Of a stretch of DNA of 28,110 bases, positions 1 through 9,710 are shown one piece after another (positions within the stretch are counted from its first letter, which is position 1; the number at the start of each line of letters is the position of its first letter). A model generated the notes under the pieces. The model did no database searches. It worked only from the letters and a program-made list of their open reading frames with translations, and was not told the origin of the DNA. The DNA is from DALYLB01 sp046154695 (GTDB lineage: Bacteria > Acidobacteriota > Blastocatellia > RBC074), in NCBI GenBank assembly GCA_046154695.1, contig JBJXFI010000394.1, positions 1-28,110 of the forward strand, in the 5' to 3' direction. The translations under genes and the position numbers were made by a program.

Positions 1-438
1 CAGATAGATCAGCGGCTGCCCCTTTTTGACGGAATCGCCGATGGTCGCAAGGATGCGGGTAATGCGGCCGGTGACGAAGGTGCCGGCTCGGGCCAGATTG
101 TCCTCATTGATGGCCAGGCGCCCCGGAACCTCCAGCGATTGGTTGAAGACCCGGGTGGCGGCCTCGACGGTTTCAATCTGCCCGCGGCGAATCGCTTCGG
201 CCGAGAGAAGAACCTGATTCGCGGCCGGCTCCGCCTCGGCCGGCTCCCCGGTTGTCTGCGCGGCGGCGGGCGGCGGCGAGGCGCTTTCGCTCCGGGCGAA
301 CCATGTCTCCCCCATTCGCCCTACCAGAAGGCCGAGCGCAAAGACGGCGCCCATTATGACGCCGACGAGCGGCAGGAGCCGGCGGCGGCCGGCGGGACGG
401 TTCTCGACGATGATCGTCTGGTCTTCGTTATTTTCCAT
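1..438 (-). CDS. Efflux RND periplasmic adaptor, CzcB/CusB-like (partial, 3' end outside window)
   Basis: This is the membrane-fusion subunit of a tripartite efflux pump, which links an inner-membrane RND pump to an outer-membrane channel. Only the first 146 residues are inside the window, and the frame stays open to base 1. Residues about 19-41 form one hydrophobic N-terminal anchor, followed by a Pro/Ala/Glu-rich linker. From about residue 73 the sequence resembles the start of the HlyD/CzcB fold: VPGRLAINEDNLARAG, then GRITRILATIGDSVKKGQPL, the first half of a lipoyl-like hairpin. The ATG at 438 overlaps the stop of the upstream TolC-like gene (428-430) by 11 bases, so the two are translationally coupled. 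The NEDNLARAG segment and the CzcC-like partner favour metal-type (HME) efflux. The pump gene that would settle the substrate class is outside the window. Confidence 0.85.
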   Translation of the reverse strand, partial: MENNEDQTIIVENRPAGRRRLLPLVGVIMGAVFALGLLVGRMGETWFARSESASPPPAAAQTTGEPAEAEPAANQVLLSAEAIRRGQIETVEAATRVFNQSLEVPGRLAINEDNLARAGTFVTGRITRILATIGDSVKKGQPLIYL

Positions 439-1762
439 TGCCGGATTGTTCAGGAGAATGCACCGTGGTTTGCGCCTCCGGGGGCTGGCGCGGGAGGCGG
501 TCGATTCCCGCGGCGCGCTCCAGTTCATGAATCGAAAGCTGATAATCGTACAGGGCCTGGAAATAAAATTCCTGGGCCCGGGCCCGCACCCGCAGCGCAT
601 CGAGCAGCACGAGCAGGTCCACCGCGCCCTCCCGGTACGCCGCCAGCGAGATGCTGCGGGACTCATCGGCGCGGAGCAGAAAATCGGCCCGAAGCGATTC
701 GATCTGCTTCTGGTTCATTCGGACGGCCCGCTCAGCGGCCGCGAGTTCGGCCAACGCCAGATTCTGCGCGTGGCGCAATTCCGCCTGCGCCGCCCCCAGC
801 GCGGCCTCCGCATGGGAGATCTGCGCCTGATTGCGGTTGTAGACCGGCAGCGGAACGGTGACGCCCGCCACCAGCGTGTTATCGCCGCTGTTGCGCTTAT
901 ATCCAAAATTGAAGGTCAAATCGGGGCGCGCCCGCGCCTTCTCCAGCCGAAGCTGCGCCTGGGCGCGTTCGACCATCGCGCTGCCCGCCCGCACCTGCGG
1001 CAGCTTCATGGCCGCATCGCGCAGCAGGGCCATGTCGATCACCGCGGGCGAGACATCCAGTTCCTCCACGACCTCGAACTCGGTCTCTCCGCCCTCGAAC
1101 GAACCCGCGCCCATCGCCCGCAGCAGATCGATCCGCGCGCGCTCGTATTCCAGCGCGCCCCGGCGCATCTGATATTCGACGTGCTGCGCCTCCAGCCGAA
1201 CCTTGATCAGGTCCCCCTCGGCCGTGTATCCCTCCCGCACCCGAATCTCATTCAACCCGACCATTTGCGCAAGGTTGTTGTGGATCTCCCCCAGCAGCCC
1301 TCCGCGAAGCTTCGAAATCGCGACGCGATGATAGGCTTCCTTCACTTCATACACGATCCGCCGCTCGATCGACGCCGCCTCCGCCTGGATTGCCGCCAGA
1401 TTTCGTTCCGCGAACGAGGCCCGCAGCCGCCGCTTGTTCGCCGTTTCGTATGTGTGCGAATAGACCGCGAACCAATCGATGCTGCTGCCGAACTCGAAAG
1501 GAAGCCGCGTCCCCGTGATCGGAAAGTTCTCGCCGCTCAGGTACACGCTCGGATTCGGCCGCAACCCGGCCTCCATCTGCTCCGCCTCCGCCATCGCCAC
1601 CCGCTGCCGCGCCGCCACAATCAACGAATGATCCCGACGCGCCGTGGCAATCACTTCGGCCAACGTCAACCGGCGCGCCGCTGCCCCCTGCCCGCGGACG
1701 ACCGCCTCCGCCAGCAGGCACAACACAACCACCGCACTCCATTTTGCACCGTTCCTCAACAT
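428..1762 (-). CDS. TolC family outer-membrane efflux protein (CzcC/CusC-like)
   Basis: This is the outer-membrane channel of a tripartite efflux system, 444 residues from the chosen start. I chose ATG 1762 because it begins a signal peptide (MLRNGAKWSAVVVLCLLAEA). A longer frame opens at 1867 but adds 35 polar residues without signal character. The mature part shows the duplicated outer-membrane-factor pattern: a first half from LTLAEVIATAR with the AEAEQMEAGLRPNPSVYLSG segment typical of CzcC/CusC proteins, and a second helical repeat with VTVPLPVYNRNQAQISHAEA near the C-terminal third. It overlaps the start of the adaptor downstream, which supports a CzcCBA-like order. The ion or drug exported cannot be read from this protein. 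Confidence 0.88.
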   Translation of the reverse strand: MLRNGAKWSAVVVLCLLAEAVVRGQGAAARRLTLAEVIATARRDHSLIVAARQRVAMAEAEQMEAGLRPNPSVYLSGENFPITGTRLPFEFGSSIDWFAVYSHTYETANKRRLRASFAERNLAAIQAEAASIERRIVYEVKEAYHRVAISKLRGGLLGEIHNNLAQMVGLNEIRVREGYTAEGDLIKVRLEAQHVEYQMRRGALEYERARIDLLRAMGAGSFEGGETEFEVVEELDVSPAVIDMALLRDAAMKLPQVRAGSAMVERAQAQLRLEKARARPDLTFNFGYKRNSGDNTLVAGVTVPLPVYNRNQAQISHAEAALGAAQAELRHAQNLALAELAAAERAVRMNQKQIESLRADFLLRADESRSISLAAYREGAVDLLVLLDALRVRARAQEFYFQALYDYQLSIHELERAAGIDRLPRQPPEAQTTVHSPEQSGNGK

Positions 1763-1942
1763 CTCTCTGAATTCACACTCGTCCTTCGTTATTGAATTGT
1801 GGTTCCTGGTTTGTAGCACACGCATCGCGGCACGACCACCCCCCGCCAGCAAATCCTGAATCGACATTCAATGTCAACCCGTGCAACGACCGGCCATCGA
1901 TCTCTCCGATCACAGGTAATTTTCAACATGCGTGCGCCGCCT

Positions 1943-1971
1943 TTTACTGTGAGGAACGACTCAAGTAGAAT
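1943..1971 (+). promoter_or_regulatory. Putative sigma70 promoter for the oxidoreductase gene
   Basis: TTTACT at 1943-1948 (4 of 6 to TTGACA) and TAGAAT at 1966-1971 (5 of 6 to TATAAT) are separated by exactly 17 bases. Transcription would begin near 1978, leaving a leader of about 50 bases before ATG 2027. The match lies in the 264-base spacer between the divergent TolC-like and oxidoreductase genes, where I see no other gene. It is a sequence match only. Confidence 0.4.
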
Positions 1972-2026
1972 CCGCGGGCTGCTCACCTGAATGAATACGA
2001 ACCGACAATCGAGGGGCGATCAAGAG

Positions 2027-3001
2027 ATGAAAGCTTGGCGAGTGGAAGACTGGTGTGAACCGGAGGGGATGAAGTTCGCGGACATTCCGGCGCCGGAACC
2101 GACGGCGGGAGAGATACGGATATACAACCGGGCGGCGGCGCTCAATTTCTACGACATTTTGATGATTCAGGGGAAGTATCAGGTCAGGCCGCCGCGGCCG
2201 TTCACGCCCGGGTCGGAGGTAGCGGGCGTGGTGGAGTCGGTGGGAGAGGGGGTGACGGATTTTGGCGTCGGGGACCGCGTCCAGGGAATGGCCGTGGGCG
2301 GGGCGTTCGCGGAGATGTCGATTCTGCCGGCGGCCAGGGCGTTTCGGATGCCGGAGGCGATGAGTTTCGAGGAGGGGGCGGCGATGATCGTCATCTACCA
2401 AACCTCCTATTTCGCGTTGACGAATCGGACTCGAATCACACCCGGGGAATGGCTGCTGGTCCATGCGGCGGCGGGCGGCGTGGGGCTGTCGGCGATGCAG
2501 ATCGGCAAGGCGCTGGGCGCGCGGGTGATCGCGACCGCGGGCAGCGAGGGGAAGCGCCAATTCTGCCTTTCCCAGGGCGCCGAACACGCGATCGATTACC
2601 GAGATCCTGCCTGGGTGGATCAGGTGAAGGCGGCGACCGGCGGGCGGGGCGCGGATGTGATCTACGATCCCGTGGGCGGAGAGGTCTTCGATTTGTCCAC
2701 AAAATGCATCGCGCCGGAGGGGCGGCTGCTGGTCATCGGATTCGCGGGCGGGACGATCCCCTCGATCGCCGCCAATCGAATCCTTCTCAAAAACATCTCG
2801 ATCGTGGGCGCCTATTGGGGAGGCTATCTGGAACACCACCCCGAATACATGCACGAAGCGCAGACGGCGCTCATCGAGATGTATGAGGCGGGCCGGATCA
2901 AGCCGGTGGTGTCGCAAACCTTTCCGCTCGCGAACGCAATCGAGGCGCTGCGGGCGCTGGCGACCCGCAAGACATTCGCCAAAGTGGTCTTAACCGTTTG
3001 A
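2027..3001 (+). CDS. NADPH:quinone oxidoreductase-like zinc-free MDR dehydrogenase
   Basis: This is a medium-chain dehydrogenase/reductase of the quinone-oxidoreductase branch, 324 residues, the usual size for the family. The N-terminal GroES-like half has AALNFYDILMIQGKY and PFTPGSEVAGVVESVGEGV. The Rossmann half carries the nucleotide-binding loop HAAAGGVGLSAMQIGKALGA at about residues 142-161. I see no structural-zinc Cys cluster and no catalytic-zinc Cys/His set, as expected for QOR-type members. ATG 2027 is preferred over ATG 1991: GAGGGG (2011-2016) and AAGAG precede it, the family's N-terminus begins here, and nothing like a ribosome site precedes 1991. Members reduce quinones or enoyl-type substrates with NADPH in the cytoplasm. 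The exact substrate is unknown. It stands 52 bases before the membrane-protein run. Confidence 0.9.
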   Translation: MKAWRVEDWCEPEGMKFADIPAPEPTAGEIRIYNRAAALNFYDILMIQGKYQVRPPRPFTPGSEVAGVVESVGEGVTDFGVGDRVQGMAVGGAFAEMSILPAARAFRMPEAMSFEEGAAMIVIYQTSYFALTNRTRITPGEWLLVHAAAGGVGLSAMQIGKALGARVIATAGSEGKRQFCLSQGAEHAIDYRDPAWVDQVKAATGGRGADVIYDPVGGEVFDLSTKCIAPEGRLLVIGFAGGTIPSIAANRILLKNISIVGAYWGGYLEHHPEYMHEAQTALIEMYEAGRIKPVVSQTFPLANAIEALRALATRKTFAKVVLTV

Positions 3002-3053
3002 AGGGCGGAGGGCCGGTTTTTCAGGCTGCCCTCTCCCGTGCGTTGTGAAATGA

Positions 3054-3683
3054 ATGAAGAGCCTGCCGCCGCCGGTCGCTATCGCTGAGACGCTCCCGGT
3101 CATATTCTATGGCCTCGGAGGCTGCTTGATCGCGAGGGCGATCTTTCGTAAGAATCGTGCCGCGGGGCGCGCGGCGTTTCTGGGGTCGGCGCTGATTGCC
3201 GCCTCAGGGCTCTTTCACGGGTTGTCGCGGCTGAGCGCGGCAGCGGTGAATATCGAGGCGGCCTTCCAGATCCTTCGCTGTTCCGGGCTCGCGCTGATGG
3301 CGGCGGCCCTCTGGACCGGGATTGAGACGCGGCCTCCCGAAAGGCGTTTGCCGCGCATCACCGTGTGTATTGGGGCGTTTCTTTTGCTTTCGCCCGGCCT
3401 TATGGCGAACCGCGGCATCGCGCTGCCCGTGCTGGCGGGCCTCGCGGCGGCGGCGATCAACCTGCGATTGGCGGCGCTGTCGCGGCGGCGACGCCTGCCC
3501 CTCGCCTCGCGGCTGTTCGTGCTCAATCTTTTTGTTACAGTCTCGACGATCATGCTGGAGAGGATTCCGGATCGCACGACGCTGCTGGCGGGAATTCTGA
3601 CGCTGTCGAATACGGTCTCTCATGGAGGGTTCGCCCTCGCGGCCCGGGAGCTTGCGGGGCGATTGCGCCGGGAGGGAAAGTAG
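3054..3683 (+). CDS. Hypothetical seven-span membrane protein A
   Basis: I do not recognise this 209-residue protein. It is strongly hydrophobic, with about seven likely membrane segments near residues 11-30, 40-58, 68-88, 101-117, 121-141, 150-167 and 177-198, joined by short Arg-rich loops (RRRRLP near 144). There are no conserved His/Asp/Glu clusters or cofactor motifs to suggest catalysis. ATG 3050 is also present four bases upstream but in another frame. The Shine-Dalgarno signal is weak. The next gene starts three bases after its stop and encodes a protein of similar size and span number, so the two may form a heteromer or may have arisen by duplication. GC3-rich codon use agrees with its neighbours, which supports real coding. 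Confidence 0.7.
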   Translation: MKSLPPPVAIAETLPVIFYGLGGCLIARAIFRKNRAAGRAAFLGSALIAASGLFHGLSRLSAAAVNIEAAFQILRCSGLALMAAALWTGIETRPPERRLPRITVCIGAFLLLSPGLMANRGIALPVLAGLAAAAINLRLAALSRRRRLPLASRLFVLNLFVTVSTIMLERIPDRTTLLAGILTLSNTVSHGGFALAARELAGRLRREGK

Positions 3684-3686
3684 AGA

Positions 3687-4406
3687 ATGGAAAGTGAATT
3701 GCGCTCGATGACCGCCTTTCTGTTCCCGTCGTTGACGATCCTCTATCTCGCGCTGCTGATCTCCGTATTGCGGCGGTCAACAGGCCAATGGACGATCGGC
3801 CGGGGGGCGTTTGCCGCGTTTCTGGCCGTCCTCGCGGCGGACGCGCTGGTGATCTCTCTTGGCCAAACGATCGGCGAGGGGGATTTGCTCCTCGGACTGA
3901 ACCGTCTCAGAGTGACGCTTCGAGTTTTCGCGCTTCCCTGCGCGGTGATTGCCGCGTTCGATCAGGTTCGCAGGGCGGGGCTCGAATGGGCGGCGGGACG
4001 CGGCAGCCTGAGAATTCTGACCGCAGCGAGTCTCGGCTTGTCGGCGCTCGGCGTTTACTCGGTCCTGTCGAGAAGAGATCTGGTCGTCGAACGGTTCGGC
4101 GGAACGCTGCAATATAAGGTCCCGGGAATCGCGGGTCCGACGATCGCGGCGATTCTGGCGATGACGCTGCTGATCACCTTCGGGATGATTCTCTTCCGCC
4201 GCGCGGGCACGCCCTGGATGGCCGTTGCGGCGACGCTTTTGTTCGTTGGCAGCGTCGTTCCGCCCAGCCTCGTCGGCCCGGTCACGGGATCGATCACGGA
4301 GGCCCTCTTCGCCGCTGCCCTGTTCACGATGGAAGGAGACTCGCTTGGAGCCCCGCCATCGCCCCAAAGTCAACCGCCTGAAGGCGGAACTCCAAACGGT
4401 TACTGA
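3687..4406 (+). CDS. Hypothetical seven-span membrane protein B
   Basis: I do not recognise this 239-residue protein. Hydrophobic segments lie near residues 10-28, 38-60, 77-92, 109-127, 148-170, 177-195 and 199-213. The C-terminal 25 residues are polar and proline-rich. GGGAGG inside the end of the previous gene serves as ribosome site, and the start follows that gene's stop by three bases, so the pair is translationally coupled. Its own stop (4404-4406) overlaps the ribosome site of the ceramidase-family gene. Possible roles include transport, sensing or lipid handling. None can be chosen from the sequence. Confidence 0.7.
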   Translation: MESELRSMTAFLFPSLTILYLALLISVLRRSTGQWTIGRGAFAAFLAVLAADALVISLGQTIGEGDLLLGLNRLRVTLRVFALPCAVIAAFDQVRRAGLEWAAGRGSLRILTAASLGLSALGVYSVLSRRDLVVERFGGTLQYKVPGIAGPTIAAILAMTLLITFGMILFRRAGTPWMAVAATLLFVGSVVPPSLVGPVTGSITEALFAAALFTMEGDSLGAPPSPQSQPPEGGTPNGY

Positions 4407-4419
4407 GGAGCCCGACAAA

Positions 4420-5829
4420 ATGAAACGACTCTGCGCACTCGCATTAATCGTCATGTTTTCAAGCCTGTGCCTGCCGCCCCCCGCGCCATATGCGTCCGCG
4501 GCGGCGGGAATGAAAGCCGGGCTGGCAAAAGTGGCGATCACGCCCCGTAAGCCGGTCTGGATGGCCGGGTACGCCGCGCGAACGAAGCCCTTCGAGGGCA
4601 AATTGCATGACCTCTATGCAAAGGCGCTCGCCGTCGAGGATGCGCAGGGCGGCCGGATCGTCATCGTGACGACGGATCTGCTGGGGCTGCCGGGCGCGCT
4701 TACGCGAGAAATCTCGGAGTATGCGAACAAGAGTTATGGATTGAAGCGGGGACAGATCCTCTTCAACTCTTCGCATACGCATACGGGGCCGGTGGTCAGC
4801 GGCTCCCTGGTGGGCGCCTACGATCTGAACGCGGAGCAGGCCGAGGCCGTCCGGGAATACACGCAGGATCTCAAACAGAGACTGCACCGGCTGATCGGTG
4901 AGGCGATCAAGGATCTCGCACCCGCGAGACTGGGATTCGGTCGCGCCAGCGCGCCGTTCGCCATGAACCGGCGCCAATCGCGGGACGGACAGATCGTCAT
5001 CGGCGTGAACCCCGGGGGCGTGGTCGATCGCGAGGTTCCGGTGCTGCGCGTGGAATCGGCATCGGGCAACCTGCGCGGGGTCCTGTTCGGGTATGCGTGC
5101 CACAACACCACGCTCACGGGCGAGTTCCATCAGCTTAGCGGGGACTATGCGGGATTCGCGCAGCTGGCGATCGAGCAGGCCCATCCCGGCGCCATGGCCT
5201 TGTTCGTGATGGGCTGCGGAGCCGACATCAACCCCTTTCCGCGCAGCAGCCTGCAGGTCGCGCGGGAGCATGGCGACGAGCTGGCCGCGGCCGTGGAGAA
5301 TGCCTTGCGCGGCGGCGCGCGGCCGGTCGAGGGGCGTGTAAGATCGATCATCGGCGTTGCCCGGCTTCCCTTCTCGACGCTCCCGTCGCGAGAGGAGCTG
5401 CAATCGCGCCTGGGGGATTCGAATCCCTTCAAACGCCGGAACGCGGAGCGAATGCTCGATCGTTACGCCCGCGACGGAAAACTGGCCTCCGAATATCCTT
5501 ATTCGATCCAGGTCATGCGGATCGGCGAACTGACGATCATCGGGCTCGCGGGCGAGGTCGTCACCGACTATGCCCTGCGGCTCAAACGGGAGCTGGGCGG
5601 CGATCTTTGGGTCGCCGGCTACAGCAACGATCTCTGCTCTTATATTCCCTCGGCGCGAATGCACAAGGAGGGCGGATACGAGGTCGTCGATTCGCAAATC
5701 TATTACGACATGCCCGCGCCCTACGATCCGGCGCTCGAAGAGCGAATCATCACCAGGACGCGGGAGCTGGCGCGCGCCATCGGCCGCACCCCCATCCTCG
5801 CAAACGAGGCGCAGCCGAGAAAGAAATAG
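4420..5829 (+). CDS. Secreted neutral/alkaline ceramidase-family protein (nucleophile position altered)
   Basis: This 469-residue protein has a signal peptide (about residues 1-29) and the fold signature of neutral/alkaline ceramidases, the zinc amidases that cleave ceramide into sphingosine and fatty acid. Recognisable blocks are AKVAITPRKPVWMAGY (36-51), FNSSHTHTGP (115-124), GYACHNTTL (224-232), LSGDYAG (239-245) and GCGADINPFP (265-274). His119 or His121 and His228 match the expected zinc ligands. Characterised ceramidases carry the nucleophile in a GDVSPN hexapeptide. Here the corresponding stretch reads GADINP, with Asn at the Ser position, so ceramidase activity is not assured. The protein lacks the C-terminal immunoglobulin-like domain of full-length enzymes. 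ATG 4420 follows GAGGAG (4405-4410), which overlaps the upstream stop. It acts outside the cytoplasm. Confidence 0.85.
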   Translation: MKRLCALALIVMFSSLCLPPPAPYASAAAGMKAGLAKVAITPRKPVWMAGYAARTKPFEGKLHDLYAKALAVEDAQGGRIVIVTTDLLGLPGALTREISEYANKSYGLKRGQILFNSSHTHTGPVVSGSLVGAYDLNAEQAEAVREYTQDLKQRLHRLIGEAIKDLAPARLGFGRASAPFAMNRRQSRDGQIVIGVNPGGVVDREVPVLRVESASGNLRGVLFGYACHNTTLTGEFHQLSGDYAGFAQLAIEQAHPGAMALFVMGCGADINPFPRSSLQVAREHGDELAAAVENALRGGARPVEGRVRSIIGVARLPFSTLPSREELQSRLGDSNPFKRRNAERMLDRYARDGKLASEYPYSIQVMRIGELTIIGLAGEVVTDYALRLKRELGGDLWVAGYSNDLCSYIPSARMHKEGGYEVVDSQIYYDMPAPYDPALEERIITRTRELARAIGRTPILANEAQPRKK

Positions 5830-5831
5830 AT

Positions 5832-7190
5832 ATGAGATTGCTGAAATCGCTCATCGCCACCGCTCTCCTCCTCTGGCTGGCGTTCGCATTCGACGGGCGG
5901 CCGGTTCAGGCGCAATCGCTCGCGGAGAAGCGGTTTCAGGTGAGCTCCGAATCCGAGGCGTTGCTCGATCTGACGGCCGCCGTCCCGGGAGCGTCGTGGA
6001 TGGAATCGGGGCGCGAGGCGGCGACGGTGACGATCTTCGTTGACGACCGGTATCATCAGGATCTGATTCTGTTCAACGGCGCGCACAGGTTCACCTACCA
6101 GGTTCTGCTGGGCCGGTTGTCGTCCGGCGGTCATGCCGTGCGGGTGGACATGAACCGGGAGCGCTCCGCGGCCGGCGCAGCCCGTGTCGATCTGCTCGAT
6201 CTGCGAATCACCGCGATCGATCGGACGCGGCCTGAATTCGAGGCGCTGGCTCACGCGCCGATTCTCTATGCCCGCCCCAACACCATCGACAGGTTCAGCG
6301 ATGTCCCGCTCCTGATGTATTACGAGATCGAACGCAAGGGCGGGCGGACCCTCCTGCGATACAGCGTCATCTTCAGCAACGAGGACGGCGGCACGCAGAC
6401 CGCCGCCCTGATGGCCCGCTGGGGCCGCACCACCGACATCGAATGGGTCATCGAGACGGAGTTCGACGCCGAGGGCAGGGCGGCCGGCTCCACGTTTCAG
6501 GGCGTCAACCACGAAACCAAACCCTTCCGCGGGAAACGCGAGGCCGATCATCCGCTGCTGATCACGTCCTCGGACAACAACAACTTCGCGGACGATCGCG
6601 AATCCGGTATGCGGTTCGCGCTCCGCCCCATCCCGTTCGACCTCGCCGGCCATTCCCGCGAAGAGGTGATGGATCGATTCCCCTGGACCTATCGCGTCAT
6701 GGCTGAGGAGATGATTCGCGAAGGCAAAATCACCACGCGGCGATCACTCGGCCGCGAGATCGCCGATCTGCGACGTTATCTCTATCTCGACGCCGCCTCC
6801 GATCAGCGGAACGGTGTCGGCGTGAGCTTCGCCGTCAAACTCAAGGGCGATTCCCGCTGGTTCGCTTCCGACCTCGGCGTCAGTAAAAACAAGATCGATC
6901 GCAGCGGCCATTTCCGGACGACGATCCTTCTTCCCTATCCCATTTCCCTGCATCAGATCGAACGCATCGCCGCCCGCTGCGATCTGCTGGATCCCCCCCG
7001 ATCCAAGGAAGAACTGGTCCGCGCCGCCGCCGCAAATTGCGATCTCAAATCCGTAAACAAAGCCTTCCTCCTCAATCGTCAATTTCAACCCGACTCTCCC
7101 CTTCGCATATCCGCCCCACCCACCCATCTTCTCCCCGGAGAGATGCTCGAACTTACCCTCCCTCCCCCGTCGGATAGACGCCGGAAATAG
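5832..7190 (+). CDS. Hypothetical secreted protein
   Basis: I do not recognise this 452-residue protein. It starts two bases after the stop of the ceramidase-family gene, so it is certainly co-transcribed and probably coupled. Residues 1-28 form a signal peptide ending near PVQAQ. The mature chain is mixed alpha/beta in character and soluble, without further membrane spans. Visible segments include ATVTIFVDDRYHQDLILF, LLMYYEIERKGGRTLLRYSV, ITSSDNNNFADD and YLYLDAASDQRNG. The repeated Asp/Asn-rich patches could bind metal or sugar, but this is a guess. The C-terminus ends with a Pro-rich stretch (PGEMLELTLPPPSDRRRK). Given its neighbour, a role with extracellular lipid or glycan is possible but not shown. 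Confidence 0.75.
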   Translation: MRLLKSLIATALLLWLAFAFDGRPVQAQSLAEKRFQVSSESEALLDLTAAVPGASWMESGREAATVTIFVDDRYHQDLILFNGAHRFTYQVLLGRLSSGGHAVRVDMNRERSAAGAARVDLLDLRITAIDRTRPEFEALAHAPILYARPNTIDRFSDVPLLMYYEIERKGGRTLLRYSVIFSNEDGGTQTAALMARWGRTTDIEWVIETEFDAEGRAAGSTFQGVNHETKPFRGKREADHPLLITSSDNNNFADDRESGMRFALRPIPFDLAGHSREEVMDRFPWTYRVMAEEMIREGKITTRRSLGREIADLRRYLYLDAASDQRNGVGVSFAVKLKGDSRWFASDLGVSKNKIDRSGHFRTTILLPYPISLHQIERIAARCDLLDPPRSKEELVRAAAANCDLKSVNKAFLLNRQFQPDSPLRISAPPTHLLPGEMLELTLPPPSDRRRK

Positions 7191-7202
7191 TCAAATTTAA
7201 TG

Positions 7203-7231
7203 TTGAATAATTAATCGACATAGCGGATGAT
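7203..7231 (+). promoter_or_regulatory. Possible promoter for the LuxR-type regulator
   Basis: TTGAAT (7203-7208) and GATGAT (7226-7231) are 17 bases apart, inside an AT-rich patch that stands out from the GC-rich surroundings. TATAGA overlaps just downstream (7231-7236) as an alternative -10. The support is weak and comes only from hexamer resemblance and position. Confidence 0.28.
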
Positions 7232-7286
7232 ATAGATCCTTTGGCACTCCCTAATGCCCCTCTGCAGGATACGCAACAGCTACAGT

Positions 7287-8048
7287 ATGATCATGAAGAC
7301 GTCCATTGAGTCTGCAGCCCCACTCGCAAAAATATTAATTATCGAGGATCAGGAGATTGTCAGCGACGGCCTTCGTCTGCTGCTGGACCAGCGGCCCGGA
7401 TTCAACGTGGTCGGGACCGCCTCTCATTGCCAGGAGGCCCTCTCCATCGCCAGGCAGCATCAACCGAATCTTGCTTTGCTGGATATCAATCTTGGGCTGG
7501 AATATGGGCTGGATTGCCTGCCGGAGCTATTGAAGATCTCACCGGAGTGCCGGGTGCTGGTGTTGACGGGAGAGCGGGAGCTCGATGCCCATTTTGCGGC
7601 GCTTCGCCTTGGCGCGTACGGGATCATCCAAAAGACCGTGGGCTCCGAAAAACTGGTCGAAGCCGTCCGGAGAGTCCATGCCGGCGAGGCTTGGCTCGAC
7701 GGCGTTCTGATGGCCCGCGTGTTGGATGACTGGAATAACCAGCACGCCGGCGCCCCCGCGACAAACGGCCACGCGCTTCCCATCGAATCCGCGAAGCCTT
7801 CCATCTGGTCCGTGCCCCGGGATGAAGGCGAAGAGGCCAAAATCGCCCGCCTGACCGATCGAGAACGGGAAGTCATTCAGTTGATCGGCCAGGGAATGCG
7901 CAACCAGCAGATCGCCGACAAACTCTTCATCAGCGTCATCACGGTTCGCCACCACCTCTCCTCCATCTTCAACAAACTCGATGTCGGGGACCGCTTCGAA
8001 CTGGCCATCTATTCCTATCGCCACGGACTGGCCACGCCGCCCATGTGA
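7287..8048 (+). CDS. NarL/FixJ-type response regulator (receiver + LuxR HTH)
   Basis: This is a cytoplasmic two-component transcription regulator of 253 residues. The receiver domain begins at AKILIIEDQEIVSDG, has the phosphoacceptor Asp in LALLDINLG, the switch Thr in VLVLTGE and the conserved Lys in IIQKTVG. A linker of about 65 residues leads to a LuxR-type helix-turn-helix (LTDREREVIQLIGQGMRNQQ, then ADKLFISVITVRHHLSSIF). No histidine kinase lies nearby, so it is an orphan regulator and its signal is unknown. The start is uncertain. ATG 7254, 7287 and 7293 are all in frame and none has a clear ribosome site. I chose 7287 because the receiver begins about 13 residues later. It converges with the UbiB-family gene. 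Confidence 0.9.
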   Translation: MIMKTSIESAAPLAKILIIEDQEIVSDGLRLLLDQRPGFNVVGTASHCQEALSIARQHQPNLALLDINLGLEYGLDCLPELLKISPECRVLVLTGERELDAHFAALRLGAYGIIQKTVGSEKLVEAVRRVHAGEAWLDGVLMARVLDDWNNQHAGAPATNGHALPIESAKPSIWSVPRDEGEEAKIARLTDREREVIQLIGQGMRNQQIADKLFISVITVRHHLSSIFNKLDVGDRFELAIYSYRHGLATPPM

Positions 8049-8050
8049 GC

Positions 8051-8078
8051 GGCGCGAAGACAGCCGTTCTTCGGCGCC
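8051..8078. terminator. Hairpin between convergent genes (possible bidirectional terminator)
   Basis: The 40-base gap between the convergent response-regulator and UbiB genes holds a dyad: GGCGCGAAGA (8051-8060) pairs with TCTTCGGCGCC (8068-8078) with one bulged base and a seven-base loop. There is no T-tract on either side. It would therefore be an atypical terminator, judged mainly by its position between convergent stops. Confidence 0.4.
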
Positions 8079-8088
8079 CTCGCAAGAA

Positions 8089-9654
<1,566 letters not shown>

Positions 9655-9710
9655 CTTCTCCCTCCCAATCTTGCGTTCCGAATGTCCGGTTGCGACATTC
9701 AGGATACGAA

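Noticed and set aside
356..1795. Long open frame on the plus strand opposite the TolC-like gene
   Set aside because: It is Arg/His-rich without domain motifs. The minus-strand frame has signal peptide and outer-membrane-factor signatures. This is a GC-rich antisense shadow.
3008..3033. GAGGGC/GCCCTC stem after the oxidoreductase gene as a terminator
   Set aside because: It has only six pairs, a 14-base loop and no T-tract. It is too weak to list as a terminator.
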